A stretch of 64,000 nt of DNA, from the NCBI GenBank assembly GCA_016795325.1, contig JAEUHY010000024.1, positions 62,001 to 126,000 of the forward strand, given 5' to 3'. Source of the stretch: Planctomycetota bacterium. Lineage in GTDB: Bacteria; Planctomycetota; UBA1135; GCA-002686595. A model generated the notes under the pieces. That model ran no database searches. It saw only the letters and a list, made by a program, of their open reading frames with translations, and was not told the DNA's origin. The translations under genes were made by a program, and so were the position numbers. Position 1 is the stretch's first letter, and each line of letters begins with the position of its first letter. Below, in pieces: positions 62,181 through 64,000 of the stretch.

Positions 62181-63326
62181 GTGATCGCCATCCTCAGCCG
62201 TTTCGCCGCGCTCCGCAGCGCCCTCGTCCTCGTCCCGGCGCTCGCTGGAGTCGCCGCGCCCCGCGCGCAAGCCGACGTGCTCGTCACCACCACGAGCAAG
62301 GACGCGACGCTCTTCAACGACACCGTCGGCAACCGCGCCAACGGCGGCAATTTCTCGTTCTACGCCGGGCGCGCCGGCACGAACACCGGCTGGCCGGTGC
62401 GCCGCGGCTTGGTGGCCTTCGACCTCACCTCGATCCCGGCCGGTTCGACGGTCACCAACGTGCAGCTGCGGCTCTACATGTCGCAGACCACGTCCGGCGC
62501 GAAGACCTTCGAGCTCAAGCGCGTCACCACGGGCTGGAACGAAGGCACGACCGTCGGCTTCAGCGGCAACGGCGGCGTCGCGGTCAGCGGGGACGTGACC
62601 TGGCGGCACACGTTCTGGAACACCCAACTCTGGACCACGCCCGGCGGCGACTTCGTCTCCACGGCGAGCGCCAGCGCGAGCGTCAACGCGGTCGGCTTCT
62701 ACACCTGGGGTTCGACGGCGACGATGGTCGCCGACGTGCAAGGTTGGGTGAACAACCCCTCGACCTCGCACGGTTGGATCCTGATCGGCCCCGAGAGCGC
62801 CGGCGGCGGCAAGTCGGCCAAGCAGTTCGAGGCGCGCGAGAGCGTTGCGCAGTTCCGGCCGCAGCTCACGGTGACGTACACGCCGCCGCCGCCCCCGCCG
62901 GTGACGATCTACTGCACGGCCAAGTTGAACAGCCTGGGTTGCACGCCCTCGATCGGGTTCAGCGGCCTGCCCGACTCGAACGCTGGCTCGGGCTTCCTGA
63001 TCACGGCGACGAACGTGCTGAACAACAAGGCCGGCCTCCTGTACTACGGCACAGGCGGCGCGGCGGCTCTCACGTTCCAGGGCGGCTTCCTGTGCGTGAA
63101 GGCGCCGACGCTCCGCACGCCGTCGCAAGGCTCGGGCGGCACGCCGAGCCCCGCGAACGACTGCTCGGGCGCCTATTCGATCGACTTCAACACGCGCATC
63201 GCCTCGGGCGTCGATCCGGCGCTCGTCAGCGGCGCGTCGTTCTGGGCGCAGTACTGGTCGCGCGACCCCAACGGCACGTTCACGACCAACCTCACCAACG
63301 CCGTGACGGGCACGATCCAGCCCTGA
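62181..63326 (+). CDS. Secreted DNRLRE-domain protein with C-terminal YC/WxRDP module
   Basis: A 381-residue protein with a signal peptide (SALVLVPALAGVAAPRAQA). Residues about 32-235 fit the DNRLRE domain (carbohydrate-binding CBM96-like beta fold): DATLFNDTVGNRANGG, RRGLVAFDLTSIPAGSTVTNVQLRLYM, TTGWNEGTTV. After a PPPPPP linker, residues 243-381 repeat the secreted module of the two SUMF1 proteins: YCTAKLNSLGC, LCVKAPTLRT and FWAQYWSRDP. It is probably displayed at or released from the cell surface. The GTG at 62181 is chosen from the signal peptide. Confidence 0.8.
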   Translation: MIAILSRFAALRSALVLVPALAGVAAPRAQADVLVTTTSKDATLFNDTVGNRANGGNFSFYAGRAGTNTGWPVRRGLVAFDLTSIPAGSTVTNVQLRLYMSQTTSGAKTFELKRVTTGWNEGTTVGFSGNGGVAVSGDVTWRHTFWNTQLWTTPGGDFVSTASASASVNAVGFYTWGSTATMVADVQGWVNNPSTSHGWILIGPESAGGGKSAKQFEARESVAQFRPQLTVTYTPPPPPPVTIYCTAKLNSLGCTPSIGFSGLPDSNAGSGFLITATNVLNNKAGLLYYGTGGAAALTFQGGFLCVKAPTLRTPSQGSGGTPSPANDCSGAYSIDFNTRIASGVDPALVSGASFWAQYWSRDPNGTFTTNLTNAVTGTIQP

Positions 63327-63384
63327 GTTCAGCCGCGCGCGAAGCCGCGCCCCAAGTAGCACCCAGGGACGTGGTCGTGAATCG

Positions 63385-63412
63385 AGCCGCGCGGCGCTGC
63401 CGCCGTGCGGCT
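63385..63412. terminator. Hairpin between convergent genes
   Basis: Arms AGCCGCGCGGCG (63385-63396) and CGCCGTGCGGCT (63401-63412) pair with one mismatch around a 4-nt loop. It lies between the convergent DNRLRE and sulfatase genes and touches the sulfatase stop codon. It could end transcription from both sides. Confidence 0.6.
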
Positions 63413-64000
63413 CAACGCACCAGCGAGGGATAGTTCGCGTCGAGCCACGCGCCGAGCTGCGTGTAGGCGAGCAACGCGCTTGGCGCGAGGCCCGCCGTTC
63501 CGCCGGCGAGCAGGTTGTTGAGCTCGAACCAGTCCGGAGTGGGCGTCGGCGGCGTGCTGTTCGAGTTGAGCGGTCCGCCTTGCGAGAGGTCGTAGAACTC
63601 CTCGTACAAGGTCACCGCGCCCGTCGCGCCGACGCGATCCCACACGCGCAGCAGCTTGAAGCGCCCGTCGCTCACCGCTTGGTTGTGGAAGCTGCAGTAG
63701 TAGTTCTGCGGCGGGCCCGAGCTCCGAGCGCGCGGTGTGAAGTTCGGGAAGAAGCCCTCGGTGTAGACACGCGTGCGCGGCGCGGGATGCGCCGTGCCGG
63801 ACACGTACGGCACGAGCGACACGGATTCAGGCGTGGTTACCGCGCTGCCTCCGAGTTGCGCCAGCGTGGCGAACAAGTCCGTGCTCGCCACCAGCGCCGG
63901 GTGGAACGTTCCGCGCAGCGCCGGCGGCGTGAGCGGCGAGCGCACGATCAGCGGAACCTGGACACCGCCCTGGTACAGACTGCCCTTGCCGCGCGCCGGG
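63412..64000 (-). CDS. Sulfatase (arylsulfatase-type), 3' part only
   Basis: The coding frame runs into the right edge of the window, so the N-terminal domain with the C/S-x-P-x-R active-site motif is outside. The visible part includes GKGSLYQGGVQVPLIVRSP, the conserved K-G-x-x-x-x-G-G-x-x-V-P-x-I loop of sulfatases, then TDLFATLAQLGG. The C-terminal part (VYTEGFFPNF, DGRFKLLRVWD, EFYDLSQGG) fits the family end. It converges on the DNRLRE gene. It would need formylglycine activation, but the two SUMF1 proteins in the window seem unfit for that. Confidence 0.85.
   Translation of the reverse strand, partial: PARGKGSLYQGGVQVPLIVRSPLTPPALRGTFHPALVASTDLFATLAQLGGSAVTTPESVSLVPYVSGTAHPAPRTRVYTEGFFPNFTPRARSSGPPQNYYCSFHNQAVSDGRFKLLRVWDRVGATGAVTLYEEFYDLSQGGPLNSNSTPPTPTPDWFELNNLLAGGTAGLAPSALLAYTQLGAWLDANYPSLVR

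Overview
The window is a very GC-rich bacterial chromosome segment, and its gene content points to a planctomycete (phylum Planctomycetota). The signs are a CRTAC1-type FG-GAP/UnbV lipoprotein beside a TPR protein, secreted SUMF1-fold proteins, a sulfatase, a DNRLRE-domain protein, and a secreted module (TYC...LCVKAP...W-x-RDP) that I associate with planctomycete secretomes. The clade assignment is inference; no rRNA or other strong marker lies in the window. Coding density is high and many adjacent genes overlap by 4 bp (ATGA or GTGA). There is one tRNA (Ser-GCT). I see no CRISPR array, intact insertion sequence or prophage.

Layout. 0.1-4.4 kb: TPR protein, CRTAC1-like lipoprotein, ECF sigma factor and a coupled membrane coiled-coil protein. 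4.4-9.1 kb (minus): polytopic GT-C-like protein, SGNH hydrolase, cyanophycinase-like S51 lipoprotein, LpxL-like acyltransferase. 9.3 kb: tRNA-Ser followed by a 27-bp tandem repeat. 9.9-13.7 kb: PEGA lipoprotein, murD, a stand-alone Clp-N protein and mcsA. 13.7-20.5 kb: a loosely packed accessory island separating mcsA from clpC, with two paralogous secreted SUMF1-fold proteins, an orphan barstar-like protein, two paralogous lipoproteins and long non-coding stretches. 20.5-32.6 kb: clpC, an AraC regulator, a fold-back element, aldo/keto reductase, SDR, a two-domain parvulin, HEAT protein, DUF309 protein, dprA, membrane proteins and a YbgC-like thioesterase. 32.8-38.1 kb: an ISC iron-sulfur operon (Rrf2 regulator, iscS, iscU, iscA, hscB, hscA, iscX) without ferredoxin. 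38.1-45 kb: phosphoglycerate mutase, cyclodeaminase, M48 lipoprotein, a degenerate glycogen synthase and a large membrane-anchored protein. 45-52.3 kb: ROK kinase, ABC exporter and the glycolate oxidase genes glcDEF. 52.4-57 kb (minus): acyl-CoA enzymes (enoyl-CoA hydratase, MDR reductase, 3-hydroxyacyl-CoA dehydrogenase) followed by three small genes. 57-64 kb: HEAT-VWA protein with a 5'-nucleotidase, two BamE-like lipoproteins with a TPR-metallopeptidase, a DNRLRE protein and the 3' part of a sulfatase that runs off the window.

How the parts connect. McsA, the Clp-N protein and ClpC suggest a regulated-proteolysis locus without McsB nearby. The ISC genes form one co-oriented unit behind a palindromic candidate operator. 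Eight transcription-unit heads carry a TANNNT hexamer 6-8 nt before the start codon with no Shine-Dalgarno sequence, which suggests common leaderless transcription. Other genes (HEAT protein at 28.2 kb, both SUMF1 proteins) have clear GGAGG sites.
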